From NCBI RefSeq assembly GCF_042684665.1, contig NZ_JBHULY010000028.1, forward strand, positions 1 to 64,000: a stretch of 64,000 nucleotides of DNA, in the 5' to 3' direction. Source of the DNA: Jejuia rubra. GTDB lineage: Bacteria; Bacteroidota; Bacteroidia; Flavobacteriales; Flavobacteriaceae. The position numbers and the translations under genes are program-made. This document shows, piece after piece, positions 9,097 through 17,008 of the stretch. The notes under the pieces were generated by a model. It saw only the letters and a program-made list of their open reading frames with translations. It had not been told where the DNA came from and did no database searches. Every line of letters starts with the position of its first letter. Position 1 is the first letter of the stretch.

Positions 9097-10290
9097 TTAG
9101 TTTAAAAATTCAAAAATTCCACAGGCGCCTTGTCCAGTACCTACGCACATGGTCACAGCTCCATATTTACCTTTCATATCTCGTTTCCGCATTTCGTCAA
9201 ATAGTTGCACCGAAAGCTTAGCCCCTGTACATCCCAAGGGGTGGCCAAGTGCTATTGCACCTCCATTAACATTCACTATATCTGGATTCAAATTCAGTTC
9301 TCGAATTACAGCCAAGGATTGGGATGCAAAGGCTTCGTTGAGTTCTATTAACTCTAAATCCTTTTGTTTCAGGCCGGCAAGCCCCAATGCCTTTGGAATG
9401 GCTTTAACCGGTCCGATACCCATGATTCGTGGTTCAACACCGGCAGCGGCGTAGTTTACTAAACGGGCAATGGGTTCAAGCTTTAATTCTTTAACCATAT
9501 CCTCGCTCATTAACATCACAAAAGCCGCACCGTCACTCATCTGGGAAGAGTTACCCGCCGTAACACTACCACCTTGAGCAAATACCGGACGCAACTTTGC
9601 AAGGGCTTCCAAGTTTGTGCCTTTTCTAGGTCCTTCGTCTTTAGTTACAGTGTATGATTTAGTTACTTTTTTACCATTTTCATCCACATAGGTCTGTTCA
9701 ACATCAATCGGAACAATTTGGTCCTGAAATCTGTTTTCAGCCTGAGCCTTTAGCGCTTTCATATGGGAATTATAAGCGAATTCATCTTGGTCCTCACGAG
9801 ACACTTTGAATTCCTTTGCAACGGCTTCGGCTGTATTGCCCATACCCCAGTAATATTCCTCGTGGCCTTTTTTTACAATGTCGTCGTAATTCAGTTCTGT
9901 TTTAAACCCCGTCATTGGTACGGCACTCATACTTTCGGCTCCTCCGGCAATAATGCAATCGGCCATTCCAGCTTGAATTTTAGCGGCCGCAATGGCAATG
10001 GTCTCAACCCCAGACGAACAAAACCGATTGACCGTAACCCCAGGAACATCCACAATATCCAGTCCCATCAGGGAAATGAGCCTCGCCATATTTAGACCCT
10101 GCGAGCCTTCTGGCATGGCGTTGCCCACAATAACATCGTCTATACGTTTTTTGTCCAATTCTGGCAATTCCTTCATCATATACTGAATGGTTTCAGCGGC
10201 CAACTCATCTGTTCGTTTGAATCGGAAAACGCCCCTCGGTGCCTTTCCCACTGCGGTTCTGTATGCTTTTACTATGTATGCTTGTTTCAT
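9097..10290 (-). CDS. fadA: acetyl-CoA C-acyltransferase (3-ketoacyl-CoA thiolase)
   Basis: 397 aa, the usual thiolase length. The acyl-accepting cysteine is C91 in NRFCSSGVETIA; the C-terminal motifs NGGAIALGHPLGCTGAK and CVGTGQG carry the catalytic His and Cys. It carries out the last step of beta-oxidation, releasing acetyl-CoA. It sits between fadN and fadE in one operon, but the spacer to fadN is enlarged by an inverted pair of REP-like sequences (10296-10418). Confidence 0.93.
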   Translation of the reverse strand: MKQAYIVKAYRTAVGKAPRGVFRFKRTDELAAETIQYMMKELPELDKKRIDDVIVGNAMPEGSQGLNMARLISLMGLDIVDVPGVTVNRFCSSGVETIAIAAAKIQAGMADCIIAGGAESMSAVPMTGFKTELNYDDIVKKGHEEYYWGMGNTAEAVAKEFKVSREDQDEFAYNSHMKALKAQAENRFQDQIVPIDVEQTYVDENGKKVTKSYTVTKDEGPRKGTNLEALAKLRPVFAQGGSVTAGNSSQMSDGAAFVMLMSEDMVKELKLEPIARLVNYAAAGVEPRIMGIGPVKAIPKALGLAGLKQKDLELIELNEAFASQSLAVIRELNLNPDIVNVNGGAIALGHPLGCTGAKLSVQLFDEMRKRDMKGKYGAVTMCVGTGQGACGIFEFLN

Positions 10291-10295
10291 AACAT

Positions 10296-10418
10296 GCCCC
10301 CTCTAACTCCCCCAAAAGGGGGAGAAACTTACTCAGGGTGAATTTATTTATTACTTATTCAAAAAATATCTTTTATCAACCTTCTCATTTCCTCCCCTTT
10401 GGGGAGGTTAGGTGGGGC
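10296..10418. repeat. inverted pair of REP-like palindromes (REPIN-like), copy 1
   Basis: The left arm (10296-10324) starts GCCCCCTCTAACTCCCCC, then AAAA and GGGGGAG. The right arm (10391-10418) reads in reverse complement GCCCCACCTAACCTCCCC, AAA, GGGGAGG. Each arm is itself a hairpin and the two arms are inverted to each other around a 66-bp AT-rich spacer. A second pair with the same arm sequence lies at 33669-33802. It is transcribed inside the fad operon between fadN and fadA. Confidence 0.75.
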
Positions 10419-10422
10419 TTAT

Positions 10423-12831
10423 TTAATTCCTCAACGGTTTCCCCTTAGTCAACATATGCTGAATACGTTCCAAGGTTTTGCGTTCTGTACAGAGGCTTAA
10501 AAATGCCTCGCGTTCCAAATCCAACAAATACTGCTCGGAAACGAGTGTTGGTTCTGATAAATCACCTCCTGCCATTACATAGGCTAGTTTATTGGCAATC
10601 TTTTGGTCATGTTCGCTGATATAGTTACTGTCTTCCATGGCATCCGTCCCAACCAAGAACATGGCTAAGGCTTGCTTACCCAATACTTTCACATCCTTTC
10701 GTTTTACCGGTTGTGTATAACCAGCGTCCGCCATTAACCTTGCGTGTGCCTTTGCCGTAGCAATCTGTCTGTCTTTATTAACTACAACAACATCTTTTCC
10801 CTTTTGCAGAATACCTAAATCGTAAGCTTCATAAGCTGAGGTTGAAACCTTTGCCATACCAATGGTTAGAAAATATTCTTGAAGCACATTCAATTCCACA
10901 TCGCCTTTTTTGAAAGTGTCCGATGCTCTTAGGGCCATCTCTTTAGAGCCCGCTCCACCTGGAATAACACCAACGCCAAACTCAACTAAACCAATATAGG
11001 TTTCAGCTGCCGCCACGACCTTATCAGCGTGCATGGACAGTTCGCAGGCCCCTCCAAGGGACATGCCATGAGGCGCCGATACTGTTGGAATGGCCGAATA
11101 GCGCATCCGCATCATCGTGTCCTGAAAATATTTTACGGCCATGTTTAATTCGTCGTATTCTTGCTCAACGGCCATCATGAATATCATGCCGATATTTGCT
11201 CCAACAGAAAAGTTAGCGGCTTGGTTGCCAATTACCAGACCGTCAAAATCCTTTTCAGCAATGTCGATAGCTTTGTTTAAGCCTGCTAAAACATCTCCGC
11301 CAATGGTATTCATTTTCGATTGAAACTCACAGTTTAATATACCGTCCCCCAAATCTTCAATAACGACACCTGAGTTTTTGAACACCTCATTGGATTTTCT
11401 GATATTATCCAAAATGATAAAGGCATCCTGCCCGGGGACTTTCGCCTGAGATTTTGTAGGAATATCATAATAATAGGAAGCACCGTTTTGGACGGTATAA
11501 AAGGATTTGCTTCCCGAACTCAACATATCGTTAACCCAATCCGCAGGTTCCAAGCCTTCAGATTTTATCAATTCTAAGCCTTTTTCAACCCCGATGGTAT
11601 CCCAAATTTGGAAAGGCCCATGCTCCCAGCCAAATCCAGCTTTCATGGCATCGTCAATTTTGTATAATTCATCTGAAATTTCTGGAATACGGTGAGTTAC
11701 GTAAGCAAAGAGTTGTCCAAATGTTTTTCTATAAAATTCCCCAGCTTTATCTTTTCCAGAAACCAGTACCTTAAATCGGTCTATTACCTTTTCAATGGGT
11801 TTGGTCAATTCCAAAGTCGCAAATTTCGCTTTTTTGGATGAACGGTATTCCAAATTGCTCAAATCCAAAGAAAGTATTTCACTTTTGCCACCATCGCCTT
11901 TAATTTTCTTATAAAAACCTTGCCCTGTTTTACTGCCAAACCACTTATTGTCCACCATTTTTGTGATAAAATCTGGAAGTTTGAACAATTCCAACCGCTC
12001 GTCATCCTTGCAGTTTTCGGCAATACCATTGGCCACATGCACCAAAGTGTCCAAACCAACCACATCCACAGTTCTAAAAGTGGCAGATTTTGGTCGACCA
12101 ATTACTGGTCCTGTAAGTTTATCCACTTCCTCAATGGTCAAACCCATCTCATTTACCGCATGAAACAAGCTCATAATGCTGAAAATACCAACGCGATTTC
12201 CTATGAAGGCTGGGGTATCTTTCGCCACTACTGAAGTTTTGCCCAGATACTGTTCACCATAATTATTTAAGAATTCCAAAACAGAAGCATCGGTCTTCGG
12301 TCCTGGAATGATTTCAAACAGCTTTAAATATCTTGGCGGATTAAAAAAGTGCGTGCCACAAAAATGCTTTTGGAAATCGTCACTTCGGCCTTCGCTCATA
12401 AATTTAATGGGAATGCCCGAAGTGTTACTGGTAATCAAAGTACCCGGAGTTCTATGCTTTTCAAGGTTTTCAAACACTTTTTGTTTGATATCCAAACGCT
12501 CCACTACCACCTCAATAATCCAATCTACATCCTTTACTTTCGCGATATCGTCCTCTAAATTTCCGGTAGTAATCCTACTTGCAAATTTTTGATGATAAAT
12601 AGGGGAGGGCTTGGATTTTAAGGCATTTTTAAGGGCATCGTTTACCAAACGATTCCTAACTGTTTTATCCTCTAAAGTGAGTCCTTTCGCGTTTTCAGCT
12701 TCCGTCAATTCCCGTGGGACGATATCCAATAACAATACTTCTACGCCAATATTGGCAAAATGACAAGCAATACCGCTTCCCATAATACCAGAACCAATTA
12801 CGGCAACTTTTTTAATTATGCGTTTACCCAT
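10423..12831 (-). CDS. fadN: 3-hydroxyacyl-CoA dehydrogenase/enoyl-CoA hydratase, FadN type
   Basis: 802 aa multifunctional beta-oxidation protein. The NAD-binding Rossmann motif is at the N-terminus (VAVIGSGIMGSGIACHFA, residues 9-26), followed by the 3HCDH domains (THFFNPPRYLKLFEI; FIGNRVGIF). The enoyl-CoA hydratase/isomerase domain follows at about residues 490-700 (SAPHGMSLGGACELSMHAD, the oxyanion-hole region). This dehydrogenase-then-hydratase order is that of Bacillus FadN and the reverse of E. coli FadB/FadJ. It lies 14 bp after marR and upstream of fadA and fadE. It hydrates enoyl-CoA and oxidises the 3-hydroxyacyl-CoA. Confidence 0.9.
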   Translation of the reverse strand: MGKRIIKKVAVIGSGIMGSGIACHFANIGVEVLLLDIVPRELTEAENAKGLTLEDKTVRNRLVNDALKNALKSKPSPIYHQKFASRITTGNLEDDIAKVKDVDWIIEVVVERLDIKQKVFENLEKHRTPGTLITSNTSGIPIKFMSEGRSDDFQKHFCGTHFFNPPRYLKLFEIIPGPKTDASVLEFLNNYGEQYLGKTSVVAKDTPAFIGNRVGIFSIMSLFHAVNEMGLTIEEVDKLTGPVIGRPKSATFRTVDVVGLDTLVHVANGIAENCKDDERLELFKLPDFITKMVDNKWFGSKTGQGFYKKIKGDGGKSEILSLDLSNLEYRSSKKAKFATLELTKPIEKVIDRFKVLVSGKDKAGEFYRKTFGQLFAYVTHRIPEISDELYKIDDAMKAGFGWEHGPFQIWDTIGVEKGLELIKSEGLEPADWVNDMLSSGSKSFYTVQNGASYYYDIPTKSQAKVPGQDAFIILDNIRKSNEVFKNSGVVIEDLGDGILNCEFQSKMNTIGGDVLAGLNKAIDIAEKDFDGLVIGNQAANFSVGANIGMIFMMAVEQEYDELNMAVKYFQDTMMRMRYSAIPTVSAPHGMSLGGACELSMHADKVVAAAETYIGLVEFGVGVIPGGAGSKEMALRASDTFKKGDVELNVLQEYFLTIGMAKVSTSAYEAYDLGILQKGKDVVVVNKDRQIATAKAHARLMADAGYTQPVKRKDVKVLGKQALAMFLVGTDAMEDSNYISEHDQKIANKLAYVMAGGDLSEPTLVSEQYLLDLEREAFLSLCTERKTLERIQHMLTKGKPLRN

Positions 12832-12845
12832 TCGTGTATAAACTT

Positions 12846-13286
12846 CTATTTATTGTTATAAATCTTTTTATTGCAGACCATTTCATTAATCGTTTCGGCA
12901 ACTTCATAGAAATGGTTGATTTTTTCCTCAGGAATATGCTCCCTTATGGTTTCGTTGAATGTCAACACTTTCTCTTTTGAAAGTTCGCGCTTTTCCTTTC
13001 CGAACTCCGTTAAATGAATGAGGACACCCCTGCCGTCGTTGGGGTTTGGATGACGCTCAATCAAGCCCCTTTTTTCCATGGTTTTTAATATACGCGATAG
13101 GCTTGTGGCCTCCATACCCATTTTAGGGCCAAGAGCGGTGGATGGTGTTCCTTTTTCGGGGTCAATGCTCAGCAATGTGAACCCTGTGGCCATCGTACTC
13201 TCAAATTTTGAGGCTTCTTCGTTGTACATCTTGTTCACCGTTAACCACGTGGTTCGCAATACATAATCTATGGTTTTGTCTTTCAT
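12846..13286 (-). CDS. MarR-family transcriptional regulator of the fad operon
   Basis: 146 aa winged-helix protein. The central part (GMEATSLSRILKTMEKRGLIERHPNPNDGRG, split across residues about 57-85) is the MarR recognition helix and wing, flanked by dimerisation helices. It is the first gene of the fad operon, 14 bp before fadN. A perfect 18-bp palindrome sits over its promoter, so autorepression relieved by a fatty-acid-derived ligand is the natural hypothesis. MarR-type FadR analogues of other bacteria behave this way; the ligand here is unknown. Confidence 0.85.
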   Translation of the reverse strand: MKDKTIDYVLRTTWLTVNKMYNEEASKFESTMATGFTLLSIDPEKGTPSTALGPKMGMEATSLSRILKTMEKRGLIERHPNPNDGRGVLIHLTEFGKEKRELSKEKVLTFNETIREHIPEEKINHFYEVAETINEMVCNKKIYNNK

Positions 13287-13305
13287 TCTTGAGAGTTAGA
13301 ATGTC

Positions 13306-13313
13306 CAAATATA
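13306..13313 (-). promoter_or_regulatory. -7 box of the marR-fad operon
   Basis: On the minus strand TATATTTG fits the Bacteroidota -7 consensus TAnnTTTG, 20 bp before the marR ATG. No TTTG occurs at the expected -33 position; that place is covered by the palindrome at 13323-13340. Confidence 0.5.
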
Positions 13314-13322
13314 GTAAAAATA

Positions 13323-13340
13323 TATTATGCATGCATAATA
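13323..13340. promoter_or_regulatory. 18-bp palindromic operator candidate for MarR
   Basis: TATTATGCATGCATAATA is a perfect palindrome centred about 45 bp upstream of the marR start and covering the -33 region of its promoter. Its core, ATTATGCATGCATAAT, recurs with two central changes at 44696-44711 upstream of susC. Confidence 0.6.
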
Positions 13341-13371
13341 AATAGGATAAAATCGATTTGAACGAATTCCA

Positions 13372-13407
13372 AAAAAAATCACCCTGTTATTCGGGTGATT
13401 TTTTTAA
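13372..13407. terminator. terminator with tracts on both strands
   Basis: AAAAAATCACCC and GGGTGATTTTTT form a 12-bp stem with an 8-nt loop, with A and T tracts on the two sides. It lies just after the membrane-protein gene (minus strand) and upstream of the marR promoter, so it mainly ends the minus-strand transcript of 13424-13804. Confidence 0.75.
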
Positions 13408-13423
13408 ATATTTAAAAAATATC

Positions 13424-13804
13424 CTATCCTAATTTTCCAATTACTGCGCCCATAATAGCTGTCATGATTACAGATATACCTACATCCAAGGCCGCCAGTT
13501 GCAATTCCATGCCCGGCACCATCGCCAAGTTGAAGAAATTGTAAAACAATCCGATAAATAGCCCGATAACTGCCCCTGCTGTTGCTCCCGTGGATGCCGT
13601 GGTAATTTGCGCCCATTTGGTGTAAACATAAGCCACAAAAAGTCCGAAGGTAATACAGCCCAAAAAGATATACAGCATAGTGGAACTGCTTTCTTCGGGC
13701 TGGGGAAACACATTGGCGAAGAGAAGACCGTAAAATAGCCAGCCTAAAAGGAAATTTACAATGCCGCCAACAATACCTGAAACTAGAAAATTTTTTGTTT
13801 TCAT
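13424..13804 (-). CDS. small integral membrane protein, unknown function
   Basis: 126 aa with about four hydrophobic segments (residues 7-30, 42-60, 70-93 and 100-124), rich in Gly and Ala in the later helices (TGATAGAVIGLFIGLFYNF, GVSVIM-type C-terminus). I do not recognise the family with certainty. It forms a single-gene unit ended by the terminator at 13372-13407. Confidence 0.65.
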   Translation of the reverse strand: MKTKNFLVSGIVGGIVNFLLGWLFYGLLFANVFPQPEESSSTMLYIFLGCITFGLFVAYVYTKWAQITTASTGATAGAVIGLFIGLFYNFFNLAMVPGMELQLAALDVGISVIMTAIMGAVIGKLG

Positions 13805-13926
13805 TGGTTTGATTTTTAATTAGTTATGCTTAAAAGTACTAAAAAAGGAATAAGTGGGGTTGAGGGTTGTTGTGTTTAACTACCGGACGAAGCTTTTCAA
13901 AGGAGTCAATACATAGCTGGTTACTT

Positions 13927-14820
13927 TTAATATTCGTTTATTATCCTTTTATCTCCACTAACATTTAAATCAATTTCATATGCGTATGACTCAGAAGTCC
14001 ATCCTAAATCAGTAGTGTACATTACAAAAAGTCTATTGTCGTCGATTTTGAATTCTTTCCATTCAAGTATTAACTTTTCATCAAAACCGCAGGGCCAAGA
14101 CAATGAAGGGAAAAAATAAGGGTCTTCATTAAGCCAATATTTCAAATGTACCTTTTCTATTTTTTTAAATGCTTCGCTAGAGCTTATTTTTTGTTCATTA
14201 TACTGTTTGTTTATTTCAAGTTTTTCTTTGTGGAATTTTTTTATCAGTCCGATATTTTCTGAAACTTCTAATTGAATAGTATGATTTGTAGGTTCAATTA
14301 CTAAAATTTCATTTCCATCCTTGAATATTTTAATATCTAAAAGAGAATAATATATGATTGTATTGTCTTGACGCTTTGAGTCGAAGCCATTTGAATTCAA
14401 TTGAAAACTGAAAAGAGACAACAAATTTGTATTCGATTCAGTTGAAGATTTGAACTTATCCTTTTGATATTTTTTTGGTAGAGTTTTTCTAAACGAATCT
14501 ACTTTGTCATTTAGTCTTTTATTGATTGAAGGATTTTTGTCTGCCCATAAAAATGTTTTGTCGTCGAGATTGAACGTTCCTAAAAATTTAGGTGTTGCAA
14601 TTACTTCATAGTCATTTTCCTCAACAGTATATTTAACTTCTCCTTTTGTCTGGTCAAACAAATATTGATTTGTCGGTTGCATATTCCAAACTATTCTTTG
14701 ATACATGTTTCTTAAATTCATAGCAGAATTTGCTTCTGAAAATTTAGTTTCCAAGTCTGATTGACCTTTAGAGAAGAATGAAAACATAATTAATAATATT
14801 GTCAAGATTGATTTGTGCAT
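13927..14820 (-). CDS. secreted hypothetical protein
   Basis: 297 aa with a clear signal peptide (MHKSILTILLIMFSFFSKGQ). The mature part is rich in Asn, Lys and Ser; short stretches such as TFNLDDKTFLWADKNPSI are faintly reminiscent of DUF6882-like proteins, which I cannot confirm. The gene is visibly more AT-rich than its neighbours and sits alone between a membrane protein and an acyl-CoA ligase, 35 bp from the latter, so recent acquisition is possible. No catalytic motif is visible. Confidence 0.6.
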   Translation of the reverse strand: MHKSILTILLIMFSFFSKGQSDLETKFSEANSAMNLRNMYQRIVWNMQPTNQYLFDQTKGEVKYTVEENDYEVIATPKFLGTFNLDDKTFLWADKNPSINKRLNDKVDSFRKTLPKKYQKDKFKSSTESNTNLLSLFSFQLNSNGFDSKRQDNTIIYYSLLDIKIFKDGNEILVIEPTNHTIQLEVSENIGLIKKFHKEKLEINKQYNEQKISSSEAFKKIEKVHLKYWLNEDPYFFPSLSWPCGFDEKLILEWKEFKIDDNRLFVMYTTDLGWTSESYAYEIDLNVSGDKRIINEY

Positions 14821-14855
14821 TTCGTTTAATTAGAGAAATATATTTATAATCGCAA

Positions 14856-16625
14856 CTACCCCCGATAAATCCGTTCAATCAAATCCGAATACATTTTCTT
14901 AATCACATCCCGCTTCATTTTCATGGTAGGCGTGAGGTGGCCAGCATCGATGGACCATTCTTCGGGGGTGATTTCAAATTTTTTGATTTGCTCCCACTTG
15001 CCAAATTTTTGGTTGCATTTGTCCACCTCCTTTTGAATGCGCTTTTGCACAATTTCGGAACTGCAAATAGCTTCCAATGTATTTCCTGCCGAGTGGTTTT
15101 TCCGTTCGATCCAATCCTGTAAAAATTCAAAATTGGGCTGAATCAGAGCTGCAGGCATTTTTTCGCCTTCACCGATCACCATGATTTGTTCAATAAATCG
15201 GGATTGTTTCAATTGATTTTCTAAAAGGGTAGGGATAATATATTTCCCGCCTGAGGTTTTAAACATTTCCTTTTTACGTCCAGTAATTTTTAGGAAGCCA
15301 TCGGCATCAATTTCGCCTTTATCCCCGGTATGAAAGTAGTCCCCCGTCATCACGGAAGCTGTTTTTTCAGGGTCTTTGTAATAGCCCATCATTACGTTGG
15401 GCCCCTTGCAGAGGATTTCACCATCTTCGGCTATTTTAACTTCCACGCCATCGATGACCCGTCCAACGTAGCCGATTTTCCACCCTCCGTTGCGTCTGTC
15501 GCTCGCCGAAATACCTGGTGAGGTCTCTGTCAATCCATAGCACTCCATAATGGGCATTTGGGCGGCTCCAAAAATCCGTCCCAATCGGGATTGCAATGCC
15601 GCACTACCGGAGGCCATAAATATAATTTCACCACCCAAGGCGGCCTGCCATTTACTAAAGATCAATTTTCGGGCAATAGAGAGTTTTAATTCATAAAGGA
15701 AACCATTTTGTTTGTAAGGTTTAAATACTGCTCCATGCTCGACTGCCCAAAAGAACAGTTTCTTTTTGAGACCGGTCAAATCCGCACCTTTATCCATGAT
15801 TTTGTCGTACACTTTTTCGACTAATCTTGGCACCACTGTCATGGTATGAGGCTTTACTTCCCTCGCATTATCGCCAATTTTGTCAATCGCCTCGGCATAA
15901 TAGGTTTCTATGCTTCGGAATTGATACAAATAGGTAAATACCCTTTCAAAAATGTGGCATATCGGCAAAAAGCTTAGGGCCCTGTTTTCGGCATCTAAAG
16001 GGAATCTGTTGGATGCCGAAAGTACATTGGACACAATATTATTATGGGAGAGCATCACGCCTTTTGGCTTTCCCGTTGTGCCGGAAGTATAAATTATGGT
16101 GGCCAATTCTTCGGGTTTTACATCGGCCATTCTTGCCTCGACTTCAGGTTGTATGCCATCGTCTTTGCCGAGTTCCAATAACTCAGAATAATGTTTGCAC
16201 CCCTTTATTTCATCAAAGGAATACACTTCCTTAAGCCCAGTTCTGGTTTTGATCTTATTGACTTTTTCCAAAACTTCCTCATCTGAAACAAAGCAATAAA
16301 TAGATTCGCTATGATTTAAAATGTACTCGTAATCATCAGAGCTAATAGTTGGGTAAATCGGGATATTTTGAGCTCCTACCTGCAACACGCCAATGTCAAC
16401 AATGTTCCATTCCGTTCGGTTTGTGGTGGAAATAACAGCAATTCTATCGTTCTTTTTAACGCCCAATTTTAGCAACGCCCGGCTGACGGCATTGGATTTG
16501 TCCAAATAATCATGGATAGATGTTTTTACCCATTGGCCATTTTGTTTGGTGTTCAAAGCCGCATCCAAAGGATGGTTGTTCTGCTGATAATATGGAAAAT
16601 CAAAAAGTCGTGTTATCTCTTTCAT
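14856..16625 (-). CDS. long-chain fatty acid-CoA ligase (AMP-forming)
   Basis: 589 aa adenylate-forming enzyme. The AMP-binding P-loop is TIIYTSGTTGKPKGVMLSH near residues 175-193; the later motifs ECYGLTETSPG and YFHTGDKGEIDADGFLKITGRKKEMFKTSGGKYI mark the hinge and C-terminal lysine domain of the FACS group. It activates fatty acids to acyl-CoA, feeding the beta-oxidation operon encoded 1.5 kb away on the same strand. A half-copy of the marR palindrome (ATTATGC) lies just upstream of the start at about 16646, too weak to call an operator. A role in lipid synthesis rather than degradation is possible. Confidence 0.88.
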   Translation of the reverse strand: MKEITRLFDFPYYQQNNHPLDAALNTKQNGQWVKTSIHDYLDKSNAVSRALLKLGVKKNDRIAVISTTNRTEWNIVDIGVLQVGAQNIPIYPTISSDDYEYILNHSESIYCFVSDEEVLEKVNKIKTRTGLKEVYSFDEIKGCKHYSELLELGKDDGIQPEVEARMADVKPEELATIIYTSGTTGKPKGVMLSHNNIVSNVLSASNRFPLDAENRALSFLPICHIFERVFTYLYQFRSIETYYAEAIDKIGDNAREVKPHTMTVVPRLVEKVYDKIMDKGADLTGLKKKLFFWAVEHGAVFKPYKQNGFLYELKLSIARKLIFSKWQAALGGEIIFMASGSAALQSRLGRIFGAAQMPIMECYGLTETSPGISASDRRNGGWKIGYVGRVIDGVEVKIAEDGEILCKGPNVMMGYYKDPEKTASVMTGDYFHTGDKGEIDADGFLKITGRKKEMFKTSGGKYIIPTLLENQLKQSRFIEQIMVIGEGEKMPAALIQPNFEFLQDWIERKNHSAGNTLEAICSSEIVQKRIQKEVDKCNQKFGKWEQIKKFEITPEEWSIDAGHLTPTMKMKRDVIKKMYSDLIERIYRG

Positions 16626-16913
16626 AGCGAATAATTTTGAGAGCTATTATGCAAAATATGAAATTAAATAGGATTTTCAAACAGCCCTTTATTTTGAAAA
16701 TTTTGTAAAAAGATAAGATTTCGACCTTAATAAATTTGTGAATAATGAAATATTTTATGAAAATAATTGTGATATTCATCAAAAAACAGTGTCAAAATAG
16801 ATCGAATATTTATCAAAATAAATGAAATATTGAAAAAGTGGTTGTTTCGACTTAAAATTTCAAACGTTTTCGTTAAAAAAATTATGGGTTAAATCATTGA
16901 TTTCTTGCGTTTA

Positions 16914-16957
16914 ATGACAATTGTCATCTTTTTTCAGAAGGGCTGTATTTACCTTTG
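16914..16957 (+). promoter_or_regulatory. pflB promoter with a CRP/FNR-like palindrome
   Basis: ATGACAATTGTCAT (16914-16927) is a perfect palindrome in the style TGACAnnTGTCA of the CRP/FNR superfamily. It lies 22 bp before the -7 box TACCTTTG (16950-16957), in the -33 region, where no good TTTG is seen. That position fits an activator or repressor site for the anaerobic enzyme encoded downstream. The gene-free stretch 16626-17008 holds nothing else I can support. Confidence 0.5.
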
Positions 16958-17008
16958 ATACGTCTTAGCAGACAAACATTTTTTACAAAATATTAAATAT
17001 ATAAAGAG

